Positions 26,791-36,791 of a stretch of DNA of 64,000 nucleotides are shown in pieces. The notes beneath the pieces are model-generated. The model searched no databases. It saw only the letters and a list, made by a program, of their open reading frames with translations, and was not told where the DNA came from. The stretch comes from Lethocerus indicus (Eukaryota > Arthropoda > Insecta > Hemiptera > Belostomatidae). The stretch is taken from the NCBI GenBank assembly GCA_019843655.1, contig JACDQD010000004.1, forward strand, positions 6,944,001 to 7,008,000. The letters run 5' to 3'. How positions within the stretch are numbered: the first letter of the stretch is position 1; the number at the start of each line of letters is the position of its first letter. Both the position numbers and the translations under genes were made by a program.

Positions 26791-27007
26791 CTGCAAGTTA
26801 ACGGACCGCTTTTTATTAATTATATACAATTATTACTCGATACAGAATATAGAATTATTTTTAAATTAAATTATTATATCGTTACATATTGAGGAGGGAC
26901 TATTGTGTCAGGCGTTAGTCCACTCTATTTCGCGATCAATTCGCTGCTCAAACTATTCAAACAATATATTTCACCTAGTCTTTATCACTTCTAAGAACAA
27001 TGCGGTC

Positions 27008-27139
27008 GTAGATTTCGTGTGTTTCTGTCTCCTCTCGCTGGTTTGGTATTTTGCTAGACCGGTTTCGGCCGGTCGCCATCATCAGTAGCGGCGTGGGCAC
27101 TTTGGATGCCCAAAGAACATCCAACACACGGAAATCTAC
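27008..27139. mobile_element. Short inverted-repeat element around the hammerhead
   Basis: Two 17-bp arms, 27,008-27,024 and 27,123-27,139, are inverted copies (GTAGATTTCGTGTGTTT against the reverse complement of AACACACGGAAATCTAC, one indel and one end mismatch). They enclose the ribozyme almost centrally. I read it as a relic of a hammerhead-bearing retroelement or of a derived non-autonomous repeat. There is no protein-coding part, and no target-site duplication could be fixed. Confidence 0.5.
27053..27089 (-). ncRNA. Hammerhead ribozyme, type I, short-stem form
   Basis: Read on the minus strand, the order is GCUA (stem I), CUGAUGA (core), U, GGC-GACCG-GCC (stem II and loop), GAAA (core), CCGGU making a loopless ACC/GGU stem III, C (cleavage after GUC, at 27,057), and UAGC pairing with GCUA. 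All invariant core positions are present and all three helices pair. A palindromic stem III without loop is what is known for hammerheads in Penelope-like elements and retrozymes, which work best as dimers. It lies in the intron between the exons at 27.3 and 26.8 kb, on the same strand as the gene. Confidence 0.8.
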
Positions 27140-27268
27140 GGTATTCCAGCCCCTCGCAGAACCACAAAACAGGTATTCGAAACTGACAATATGATCCCTG
27201 TTATCTGCTATTTAAACCCAATTAATCATAAATATTAGAGACTGTACGGTATTAGTGCAAAGTGTCAC

Positions 27269-27543
27269 CTTTCTGCGGTTCCTGAGTGTGCTCGGCTCTG
27301 TGTCCGTGGACGAGGCCCTGCTCCTGGGGCTCCTGGGGACGTCGTGTGCGTTGGCCGACGCGAAGCTGGACCTGGAGGCGCAGCTCTTCCACCGCTGAAG
27401 GTGGGCGGCGGTGGTCAGCACGCGGTGAAGCAACAGCCTCAGCATCACCACCGGGCTGATCACGCACGGGAAACAGGACATGAAACTCTGGAGGAAAACG
27501 GTCGAAGTGGCGTCCGTCGGTATCTTCCTCTGGCTCAATTGTG
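27269..27543 (-). CDS. Exon: hydrophobic helices then Ser/Arg-rich tail
   Basis: 275 nt, phase 1 in and phase 0 out. The acceptor is TTTTAG and the donor is AGAAAG|GTGACA. The hydrophobic part (FLQSFMSCFPCVISPVVMLR then LLLHRVL) could be taken for a membrane segment, but the Cys/Pro/Arg content and the context favour a buried helical-repeat pair. It ends in a Ser/Arg-rich segment (DVPRSPRSRASSTDTEP), a likely phosphorylated linker (inference). Confidence 0.8.
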
Positions 27544-27835
27544 CTAAAACAGTTAAAATTGGTATTACCGTCATATCGAGTCCTTTCATCATTCTTCAGG
27601 TTGTACTGGACGTCCCGTATGCACTACTATTATAGTTCATCATGCAGGAACAGTTTTCAAGAATAGAGATTTTACATATTAATTAATTAAAAATTAAAAT
27701 TGAATATTTATTTATTGTTGTAGTTAAAATCCCATATATGAGTTTTAGGATTCCTGTATCCTTTGTGCATAATAAAAGTCTAACTGTGAAAATATTAAAT
27801 TGCGAAATAATTAAGAGGCACAAAATATCACTTAC

Positions 27836-27923
27836 CTATATTTATAGGGTGGCTATACATGTGCCCACTTAAAACCCAATGAACGGTTGAATTTTCAGTT
27901 GCTGATCCTTGGCACAAAGAGGT
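27836..27923 (-). CDS. Short exon with Trp-containing helix
   Basis: 88 nt, phase 0 in and phase 1 out. The acceptor is TATTTCAG and the donor is ATATAG|GTAAGT. The peptide includes STVHWVLSGHMYSHPINI. It was too short to stand out by itself and is accepted because it completes the frame between its two neighbours. Confidence 0.8.
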
Positions 27924-28019
27924 CTGAAATACAAAGGCAAGTAATGCGTTGATGAATATTTATTGTAAGTTCAATATGTTAGATTCTGGTGTAAATCTAT
28001 AAGAATTTGAAAATCCCAC

Positions 28020-28177
28020 CTCCATTGCTTTAAGCATACCACATATTGCACTTTCTACTGAGACACCCAGAAGGATTTTGCTGCTGGTTGAAGATACAGC
28101 GCTTGGAGGTGCAGAAGTCATAGTTATGTAATTGTCCTCTACAGATTCTAATAAAGGTGTAGGTGGAGGTATGTCCT
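28020..28177 (-). CDS. Exon: Ser/Thr/Pro-rich loop and helix
   Basis: 158 nt, phase 1 in and phase 0 out. The acceptor is CATTTCAG and the donor is ATGGAG|GTGGGA. It encodes the acidic, proline-rich DIPPPTPLLESVEDNY, a Ser/Thr-rich stretch, and a helix ending SAICGMLKAME. It joins in phase on both sides. Confidence 0.8.
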
Positions 28178-28412
28178 CTGAAATGAGAAATTTATATTTT
28201 CTAATAATTTACCCATGCATCTAACAAAGTATGCATGTTAATCTTGTTATGTATATAAATAATTATAATAAATGATGACATCAATGAGTGCATTAATGTA
28301 TAATAGTGTAATAATGATATTTTGCTATTATAAATAATATTTACGTACAACATAAATTTATTAATACTGTTGTGATTTTAAGCCAAATTCAATTAAACTG
28401 TTTTATAACTAC

Positions 28413-28662
28413 CTTGGAGTATGTCATAGACAGAAAACCTTAAGTTGACTCGATGTTGAAAACCTAGATACACCAGAATTCGGGCAACATGGTGTTTAAC
28501 AAATTTGGCATATTTTGTACTGTGATTTGTGTAGTACCATTCGTCCGAAGGTAAAAGTAATTGTGACAGGACATCAGGCAGACCTTGCTCTGAAAGAGCT
28601 CTGTGATGAGCTGGATCCATTGCGAGTGTAGCCACTATTTGTAAAACCAGCACTAATAATTG
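28413..28662 (-). CDS. Helical-repeat exon
   Basis: 250 nt, phase 0 in and phase 1 out. The acceptor is TTTTGCAG and the donor is CCAAG|GTAGTT. The peptide runs QLLVLVLQIVATLAMDPAHH, then a Trp/Tyr turn (DEWYYTNHSTKYAKFVKHHV), then a further helix. This is the most conserved-looking part of the protein and the best query for a homology search. The pattern of a long hydrophobic helix and a Leu-rich helix with an Asp-Pro break is typical of armadillo repeats. Confidence 0.85.
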
Positions 28663-28982
28663 CTGCAAAAAATATTTCAATTGATTAGATGAGAAGAGTA
28701 GTAGAGGAGAGTAATTTCCAGTAGTTATTTTTTTTTAAATAATGATTAGAATTTATATTCAAATTACAAGTAGATTTTGAATTTGTAGATAGTGGAATGG
28801 ATCACATTGATTTTTTATATACCTATTGTTGATAACAAAAATAATATTGTAGTTCTTAATGCTAACTTATATATTCCACTATGATCCACTTTATTGATAT
28901 TTTATGGCACTTCATATTTGAAACATGTCGATAAATTAATATGAATTATTATTGCCAGTCAAACATGATAGTACAACCCTAC

Positions 28983-29130
28983 CGGATCATGTGTAGAATC
29001 AAGAGCTGCTGCCAATATCCTGAGCTGAGGTTCCTGTGCCAGCTGGGCTTGTACTGTTGGCCCTTCTACCATGAAAAGAAGGGCTCTGGCAGCCAGCAAC
29101 TGTAAGCAATGGTAACTACAATGTCGCCAC
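28983..29130 (-). CDS. Helical-repeat exon
   Basis: 148 nt, phase 2 in and phase 0 out. The acceptor is GTTTCAG and the donor is GATCCG|GTAGGG. The peptide (CLQLLAARALLFMVEGPTVQ, then an Ala/Leu-rich helix ending STHDP) has the length and hydrophobic spacing of two armadillo-type helices. Confidence 0.8.
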
Positions 29131-30043
29131 CTGAAACACCATTTGTAAATCAGTATTTTAAGATACAATTTAATTTTGCATAAAGCAAGGGAAAACTAAA
29201 CATGCCAATCAGTTAAAAAGTTTTTTAGTTCATATGGGTAAATAAATTTTATTATTAGTATATTTATTTATTTTTATTCCAATAATGTTGATCATTTCAT
29301 TTATATATGAGTATAAGAAAAATATATATGACCAATGAATCAATGCAGGTTTTTTCATATGCTTAAAAATAAGAAGTTTCACACCTAATAAAATATTTAT
29401 TCACATAACACTACATTAGGAAAACCCTAGCTGAAAATAAGTCAAAATCTTGTTTTAAGATATAATTCCACCAGATCTGGAATTATTAATTATATCAAGA
29501 ACTAAACTCTCATAGATATTGTATAAATATCTGTTAATTATTTTCAAGAGCTTTATGAGTTAGAATTAGTTCCTTTGTTAAAAAATACATTAGGTTTTAT
29601 TAATTTTCTGAATGACTATATATTCACTATAATTCAAAAACTAATGAATAATATAATTCATAATTATAATTCATAATTTCAAAAATTTGTATATATAATA
29701 CTTTTGTATGTTTTAGAATGCATTTTCAAAATCATTGCTACAGTGATAACTTTTACAGCCATTTTGATATACTCAAATCAAACCAAGAACAAGGATTGCA
29801 AAAATGAACAATAGTAAAACTGTAAAGATTAACACTTCTTGACTAGAAGTGAGTATATCAGTTCCAATATTTTAAAAACCAGCAATCACATTATTTTGGT
29901 GTTTACCTTACCCGAAATTTTATAATTAATTGTACAGTAACAACTTATCCTCGTATTTAATAGGAATAAAATGTACTATTCATGTGATTGACTGTGTAAT
30001 TGGAGGCTGTCTTTGAGAGTGGTAATAATTCTCACCTGCTCAC

Positions 30044-30152
30044 CTCTGGCTTGGAGTACATTGCTGTTTGCTTCCGATAACACGTTTGTAGAGCGTCAGC
30101 GAGTTGTGCAGAATATTCAGGACAGACATTGCATGAGTACTTGAGAGGACAT
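30044..30152 (-). CDS. Short helical exon
   Basis: 109 nt, phase 1 in and phase 2 out. The peptide DVLSSTHAMSVLNILHNSLT is followed by LYKRVIGSKQQ. The acceptor is ATTTTCAG. Two donors sit 8 nt apart, CCAGAG|GTGAGC and GAGCAG|GTGAGA; only the first keeps phase with the next exon. Confidence 0.8.
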
Positions 30153-31058
30153 CTGAAAATTGAGGCAGAAAAATTTGTTTTGATAACAGATCGAAATGCG
30201 ACCAATTTTATTGTTATAGTCCAATAAACGTTGATTACGAACGATCGGAAAATAATAAATATTAAATATTTTTACTCATAATATTAGTTTTTGTTAATGT
30301 AAAAACAACTGCAAATATTTAATGTCAGTAGCGGAAAAGAGTAAGGTGGGGTCCCGTAAATATTTATTATAGAAGTTGCTCGCCGTCAAAATATTAGCCA
30401 CTTGCGTTCGTAACGATTTCACTGTCACTCCTTGATATTATATCGAAATTGCGAAAGTTGTTCTCAAAAAGGTAATTTCAAGAATGGCAGTTTTCCGGGG
30501 GCTCACCTCGAGGTGGGGGAAAGTTTATTTAATAACAAGGAACGCGTTACGGAAAGTTTCAGGGACGAGCCCAAGTTTCATACTACAGGACACCGACAGA
30601 CCATCCCCCGACGCGGCGGACAAGAGAAAACAAGATCAAACTATCGTAAAATGTATTCCTCCGGGGGATAAATGTTTAACTTAAATCGTAGGGGTGGGAG
30701 GCAGATTGTTCCGCTTTTTTTTAAAACGAATGTTTCGAATATCGTTTCGACGTATTTTATGTTTCAGGTTGCCCATTCGATTGTCAGTGGAAATACATTA
30801 CTTATATGGTGCGGCCAGCACTGTCATAGTGCCGGAGCGAAAATCTCGTTTTATTGTCAACATTAAAATGAAATCAATTTCATCGCTTTATTCTGAGTGG
30901 TTGGGAGATTTCAAGAGAATTGAGCGAAACCATTATTGACGCGAGTATATTGAAAGTATATTACCAATAAGGCCAATCTAGCATACACTCCTCCACCAAA
31001 GCGTACCTTACAATAGAATTAGTTATTGACAGTTGGTATTATTAGAGTGGTGGCTTAC

Positions 31059-31243
31059 CCATGACACTTTCCTCGTGTTCAATGAGGTCCGTAGCCAGCG
31101 TCCTCCTGACCTGCTCCAGTTGTTCTCCAGCCGCATGTCTCCAGACAGAGCCCAGCCTCTTGCCAGCCTTCCCGCCCCTGGTCCGGCTCTCCTTCCCGCT
31201 GGGGGCCGACTCCCCTTCCGTCACCTCCTTCCTCACATTGTTC
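31059..31243 (-). CDS. Exon: charged loop then helix
   Basis: 185 nt, phase 2 in and phase 1 out. The acceptor is ATTGCAG and the donor is GTCATGG|GTAAGC. The peptide has a charged, Gly/Lys/Arg-rich loop (GKESRTRGGKAGKRLGS) and then a helix ending LATDLIEHEESVM. It joins cleanly to both neighbours. Confidence 0.8.
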
Positions 31244-34200
31244 CTGCAATCACACCGCCCATTATAAGCCGTTCATTCAAACTGGGAGAGTCAAATTGCG
31301 TTTTTCAAAGATCAGCGAGTGGAATAAACTGATATTACGTGCACCAATTTCCGAAATATTTAACGAGGTTATTATTAGCAAAGGGTTAATGCATTGCCAT
31401 CGACATACATATACATGAAAATTTAATTTCTGCCTGCAGTTTCAGTACGTCGGCAGCAGGAGGATCGAGGGTTCGAATATATTATTAACACCAACTTTTT
31501 TATCTGTAATCGTACATTTCAAAGTTTGGTATGTTCAAAGTATTCAACAAGTCTTCAGGAGATGTATAATTTATAGGCTAAATCGCCTCGCTCGAAAACT
31601 GTGTTCGCTGACTTACCTTATTTATATTTGCTACGAAAATACTGGCACATAAAAATACGAGATATATTTTTACGCGATATCTCCGATCCGCCGAGGGCAA
31701 AGACAGAAACCAACCCCAAGATTTAAAGCCACTTCGATCAGCAGAGTAAAATGTGATTACGCCTTTCGTATTCCGAAAATTCGATTCTCCATTATTCGCT
31801 GGATCTTGTCGGATGTGAGCTACATTTGAAATGATAAAAGTCACCGGGCGATGTTCAGTGTCGCGGCTATAATCAACCGACGTCTGGTATATTATCGAAG
31901 CGGGTGAATTACTCGCAATTATGGTTAATTGCGAAAACTATTTGTGCGAAAACTATTTGCACGGGCTCGTCTGGCGCGGAGTTAGCCACATGCCCCGAGC
32001 ACAGCAATGTTAATTGAATACCACTCGTCGTTTATCCCGCCCCATCGAATGGACCATCTATTCATTAATGGGCTGTGACTAGACAATGGACGGTCTATGT
32101 GTACACTGACCTCGAAATTCTTTTCTGTCGCTCGAAACATTCAAAGTGTAATTTACTTACTTTCGTCGAGTTTAATCGAATTGGCCCCACTATGGGTAAT
32201 ACGAAACGGCGTCCATGATATTTCTTTTTAATGGAAGCAATAAAAATAAATAGCGCACCGAATTGTTGCTGCCGTTTTCACGATCCTCTTTATAACAGTG
32301 ATCGGTCGAAATTTCAACCTGTATGCTTATACAGGTAAACTCAAACAACAAAATATTACTGGCGGGAAGCTATTGACGTTGGCGAAAAGCTGAAACCGAT
32401 TTCACCTACGATCGTATAGGAGATTGTAAGACTATTGATAGAATGGTAATTCGTTCTTCGTGGAATGTGAGAAGCATTTGTTAAATATTGGAATCATAAA
32501 TAAAAAAAGGAAATAAATATTGCACGGCGCAGACTGTATATTAACCCGCACGACAGCCTCTGAAGCATTCGCCTTTCTTCAAACGTTGTACGTTTCATAA
32601 ATATATGGAAGTCGATATATATATATATTTCGTTTTATTAAATATATGGAATTGGGTAAAAATTCTGCAATAGACTGGTGCTAACAGGATGCTTCAGCCG
32701 ATAAAGGCAAAAGTGCCACTCTATATTATTGATTGAATGCAGTTGACGGTTCTTTTCCTTCTGTTTCATTTACGTAATTTTACAACGATGTTATAAAATA
32801 CAATGGTCCAACTGACTATTGTGGCACTCCAATCGACATTTGTTATGTATTAACTTGCAAACTTGTATGCAAAGTCTAATAGTCCGGCCATTTTCGGTCC
32901 CGATATTCCGTTCGTGTGTGTGTTGTTCAGAGTTTAACAGCTTAACGAATGAGTGCGCGAATTGAGAAGAAAATTGGCCTCCCTGAATAGTTTCTGAGTA
33001 TCATTAGCCGGTCGAGCATTCAGAACCGCCCCATTACATTATTCAAGCGGGCTATGTTCTTTCTGAGGGCGGCCCTATCGACTGGCGTGATCGATCCACC
33101 TATCGCTCTTCTATTACATACCCCGCACCGACCGCGCTATTTACGGAACAGACACGAGGGAGGCCGAAAAGGAAAGTTTTCACAGGAGGGAAAATAACAG
33201 TCGAGGAAAAGAGAACTAATGCGCCATTTTAAATTCGGAAAACGCTCCCCCAACCTCCCGCCGTGGAGGAGGCGGCAGATTGCTCTGAAATTGCACGGCT
33301 TGCTGGACCGAAAAATACCCCGAAACCTGTCATCCGGCCTAAAGTTATTACTCCGGAGTTATTCCGGATAACTAAACCGGAAGAAGACATCAAAAGAAAC
33401 CGCTTAACGGCATGTAAAACTTGGCACAGGTACGTTACAAAACCCGCACAGTTCTTGTTCACGTAGGGTTTATTCAATTTATTTATTTATATTTTATTTT
33501 TAGATAAAAAAAGTTATAAATTCTAATCTTGATGCCTGAAAATCTACGCCTAGGCGGTTTGAAATATCATTCAAAACTTTCAATTAAATCTCCAAGAATC
33601 TCTATATAAATTCTATTAAGCGCCGCATTTCAGTTTGATTTTGTTATAGTTATATACTCGCGGAAACCTATCTATTCCGACTGTCTATTAATAGTCGACC
33701 GATTATTATCGACGTCGGGGAGGGTTGAAATTCTCTCGAACAAATAGGGCGATACCAGATAGGGGAAATTAAAGATTCGTGCCGAGAATTCAGCGGTTCC
33801 CGGCGGCTGTTAAACTCGACTAATTCTGAATGTGAAAACCGACCCTCCCACCCCTAAACAATTAGCATATTATGGGGTGGATGAGAATCTATTTGATTAC
33901 AGAACAGAGCCGGTGCAATGTACCGTGGTAGGACCGGTCTTTTCTTCCCCGTTTTCGGGGCCGGGCCCCACGCGATCCGGCCGGCAATTCATATTTAAAT
34001 TTCAGCCCACTCTCCAAATTGGATCGAGAGTGGGGGTTCGGCTATCTTGATTATATCCCAGTAAATGAGGGGGGTGGAGGTGGCGGCGGTAGTATGGGGG
34101 ATAACGTTTGAATTCCTTCTCCGGTGGCACAAAGGGCCCGCCCGACCCACTAAACCCAGTCCTATTTACATACTTGAAAATTAAAAATTGTGACGGGAAC

Positions 34201-35198
34201 CTGTATTTGTATGGACTTATAAACACGACATTAGTTCGTTCCATTCCGCTCAGTAGACAGGTTGGTAGATTAGTAATTTTTTATCTAATTTTTCCATGTA
34301 TATTTATGATCGAAATTGCGTATCAACATTCAATAAAGATGTTCTAAATTAGAAGCATTAGAATCGGATACGGATAAATTACTGTTGTCCTTTCTTTGTT
34401 TTAACTTGGGTTGTTGTAATATTTGTGTGACCGTAAGGTATATTCGACAATTTGTACCTTTATATTACATTCGTGACTTTATATTATACACTGGCGTTAA
34501 TATTATCAAGACACTTTACTAAAACAGTACGTCATAACACCGTTGAAGAAACTGAATAAGGAGACATTAAGAATCGTATTTATGCAGAGAATACAGTTTA
34601 ACCTCCTATGAAACTGATGCCCACTTAATGTAGCTCAAAGTACGTTATTGGGGATTGGGAGGGTGAGGGCGGGGGCCAGATTGCTTATATAAGCCGATTA
34701 GGCGCTGAGAGGGGCCTGAATCTGCTTAATGCTGATATGTTTTCGCGTGCGATAAAGTAAAATACGAAGAAATTGTGTAAGCCCAGTTGTGAATTTAATT
34801 AGGACGGTGTTATTGTCGCATATGCGGGGGGGGGGTGTCCTCGTTAGGGGGAAAATGAACACGAGAGGGCCCCAATACGGGGAGGCCGAAAATGGAAATT
34901 TAACGCACGGAAGCTTTCGGAACATTTCGCTGTAATAAAGATTTTTAATATTTAACGATACTAAGGTTATCAGATCTGTGCCATAGCTTCTTTGGAGTGT
35001 GAGTAAGAACTGTGTATATTCACCATCGGAAGGATGGGAATTAATAAAAACAAATAATAAAAATACATACATTAAAACAAATTTTTAATCTCATACATTT
35101 TGAGAGGCTCGATTCGATATGTGTCAATATCTCTATTTGTAGTTGGGTTGACTTGGTGGACAATTGCGGTTCGTCGAATATTCATGAGAATAACTCAC
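31244..35198. other. Intron of about 4 kb
   Basis: No exon or recognisable repeat was found. It includes a short TA run near 32,614-32,629 and GC-richer patches at 33.0-33.4 and 33.8-34.1 kb. Confidence 0.65.
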
Positions 35199-35438
35199 TT
35201 GTCAGTGCAGGGGTGCTGTAGCGAATCGGAGAGTCGGACCTTGATGTGGGTGAGCTTGTAGACGACGCAGACGTCGATGATCTTGTTGATCGTGACAATG
35301 GCCGTGTACACCGTGTATGAGGCTGAGGCAGGTCTTGAGGAGGAGGCAGCAGGCGGCGCTCAGCTCCTTACGCCTCGTCTCCAACTCTTTCGCCGATTCC
35401 GAGTCCCTGGCAGCGCCTCCGAAGTGTTCGACCGCCGT
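35199..35438 (-). CDS. Helical-repeat exon carrying an internal frameshift
   Basis: The exon is 240 nt with acceptor TTTACAG and donor GACAA|GTGAGT. It must be entered in phase 0 (peptide TAVEHFGGAARDSESAKE) and left in phase 2 to join the next exon, which a 240-nt exon cannot do. The first half is protein-like up to CCLLLKTCL. The second half is protein-like only in another frame (YTVYTAIVTINKIIDVCVVY and onward). The switch lies between about 35,317 and 35,336. Without it the first frame reaches a stop just before the donor. One extra base, or two missing ones, would explain it. I favour a sequence error because the flanking exons are intact; a real inactivating mutation is possible. Confidence 0.75.
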
Positions 35439-36597
35439 CTGTAAACCAATGTTCGGACCGGACAGAATATTAGTTGAGAACATTAAACTACACTAGAATA
35501 GACTGAGAGGCTGTGGCGCCTTCGCACAGGGTTAGAGGTGCTGAGGAAACGAGGAAGAGTGTCCTTAACGAAGATGAAGGGCGAAACCAGCACCTGTAGT
35601 GAGGACGCGAAGAAAAATATTTTAGATGCGGAAGAATCGAGCGTTAAAAATCGTATATGCTCGTATATTCCATTAATTATGAATGTGGCGAAAATAAAAT
35701 AAATTCAACAACTTTACTTATCTTTCAGGCGGGCGAAAACTATTTACCAATTGGGATGTTTCCTCCTTATCGGACGGTGAAAAGCGGCCAATTGGGGTCC
35801 GAATGGCCCGAGCCCCGGCCTTTCTGGGTGGGCCGTTGCGGCTGTTTCCCTAATTAATGATACCGCGCAAACAGACGGGGGATCCGGTGGGGTATAACAC
35901 TGGCCGGCCAATTTGCAACGGTTTAGTCCACGCCCGTGTCGTAAAAGGAGGGAACGGGCGCTAACGGTAACGATTTGGTACAGAGCGAGAGGGAGAGAGG
36001 GAGGGAGCGAGCAAGCTCCTCCTGTAATTGTCCCACGGGTTGTACCGCTTGTACGGCTCCAAAACAAGGGTGTACGGCCCGCTCTAGTGCAATGCCTCCC
36101 CTGTTAAACGACCCAGCATTGTGGGCCGTTTACTGAAAATAATTTCAGAATACCTTAATTTCGGTCTTAAGGCGGAAGACCTTAATTTGAAATTATCCAT
36201 CCAGGAGAGCGTCCAGTCTACCCCAACCTTATAGCTGTTTCAATTAGACACCTCTTTAGGCATTCCTCGAGGCGGAGGGAAACTTGAATATTACTAATTA
36301 AAATGGCACAATTCCAGATTGAAGTCGGGCGGTTAGCTTAATGATTGGAAAGATATACTAAAAAATTGTAAAAAAATCGGGGTTCGAAAGCTGTAATACC
36401 CATACATTTGTGTCATATTGAATTTCACCAAGTATTGCTTGAACACCGTTCATTCTACATGTGTTTACAACAATGATTCAAAGTTTCATTATATGGCCGC
36501 TGAAACTCATCGAAAACAACCTATCTGTCGGTTTGTCTACATCCTTATTACAATTTACAAGTGAATTATTGAAATTAGTCTGATTTTGGTGACATAC

Positions 36598-36791
36598 TTT
36601 GAGAACCTTGTGAAGTAGTGCCGCCATGTTCCTGTGCAGGCAGGGGTCGCTCCTCTGCTGTAGGAGCCTGAGCAGCCTGGATATGTTTGTGAGGAGCCCC
36701 CTCAGCAGGTAGCCCAAGCACTCCGGGTTGCCCGACATCTGCAACAGCACCTGAAAGCTCCTGTCCGTCTCCAGGCTCGAGGGCAGTTTGT
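36598..36791 (-). CDS. Exon: start of the helical-repeat region
   Basis: 194 nt, phase 1 in and phase 0 out. The acceptor is TTTTTCAG and the donor is CTCAAA|GTATGT. The peptide is helical and leucine-rich (for example CLGYLLRGLLTNISRLLRLL), in the pattern of HEAT/armadillo helices. The first codon (Asp) is completed across the junction with the basic-linker exon about 12 kb upstream. Confidence 0.8.

Noticed and set aside
31450..31490. tRNA-like B box (GGGTTCGAATAT)
   Set aside because: No matching A box or cloverleaf could be built around it.
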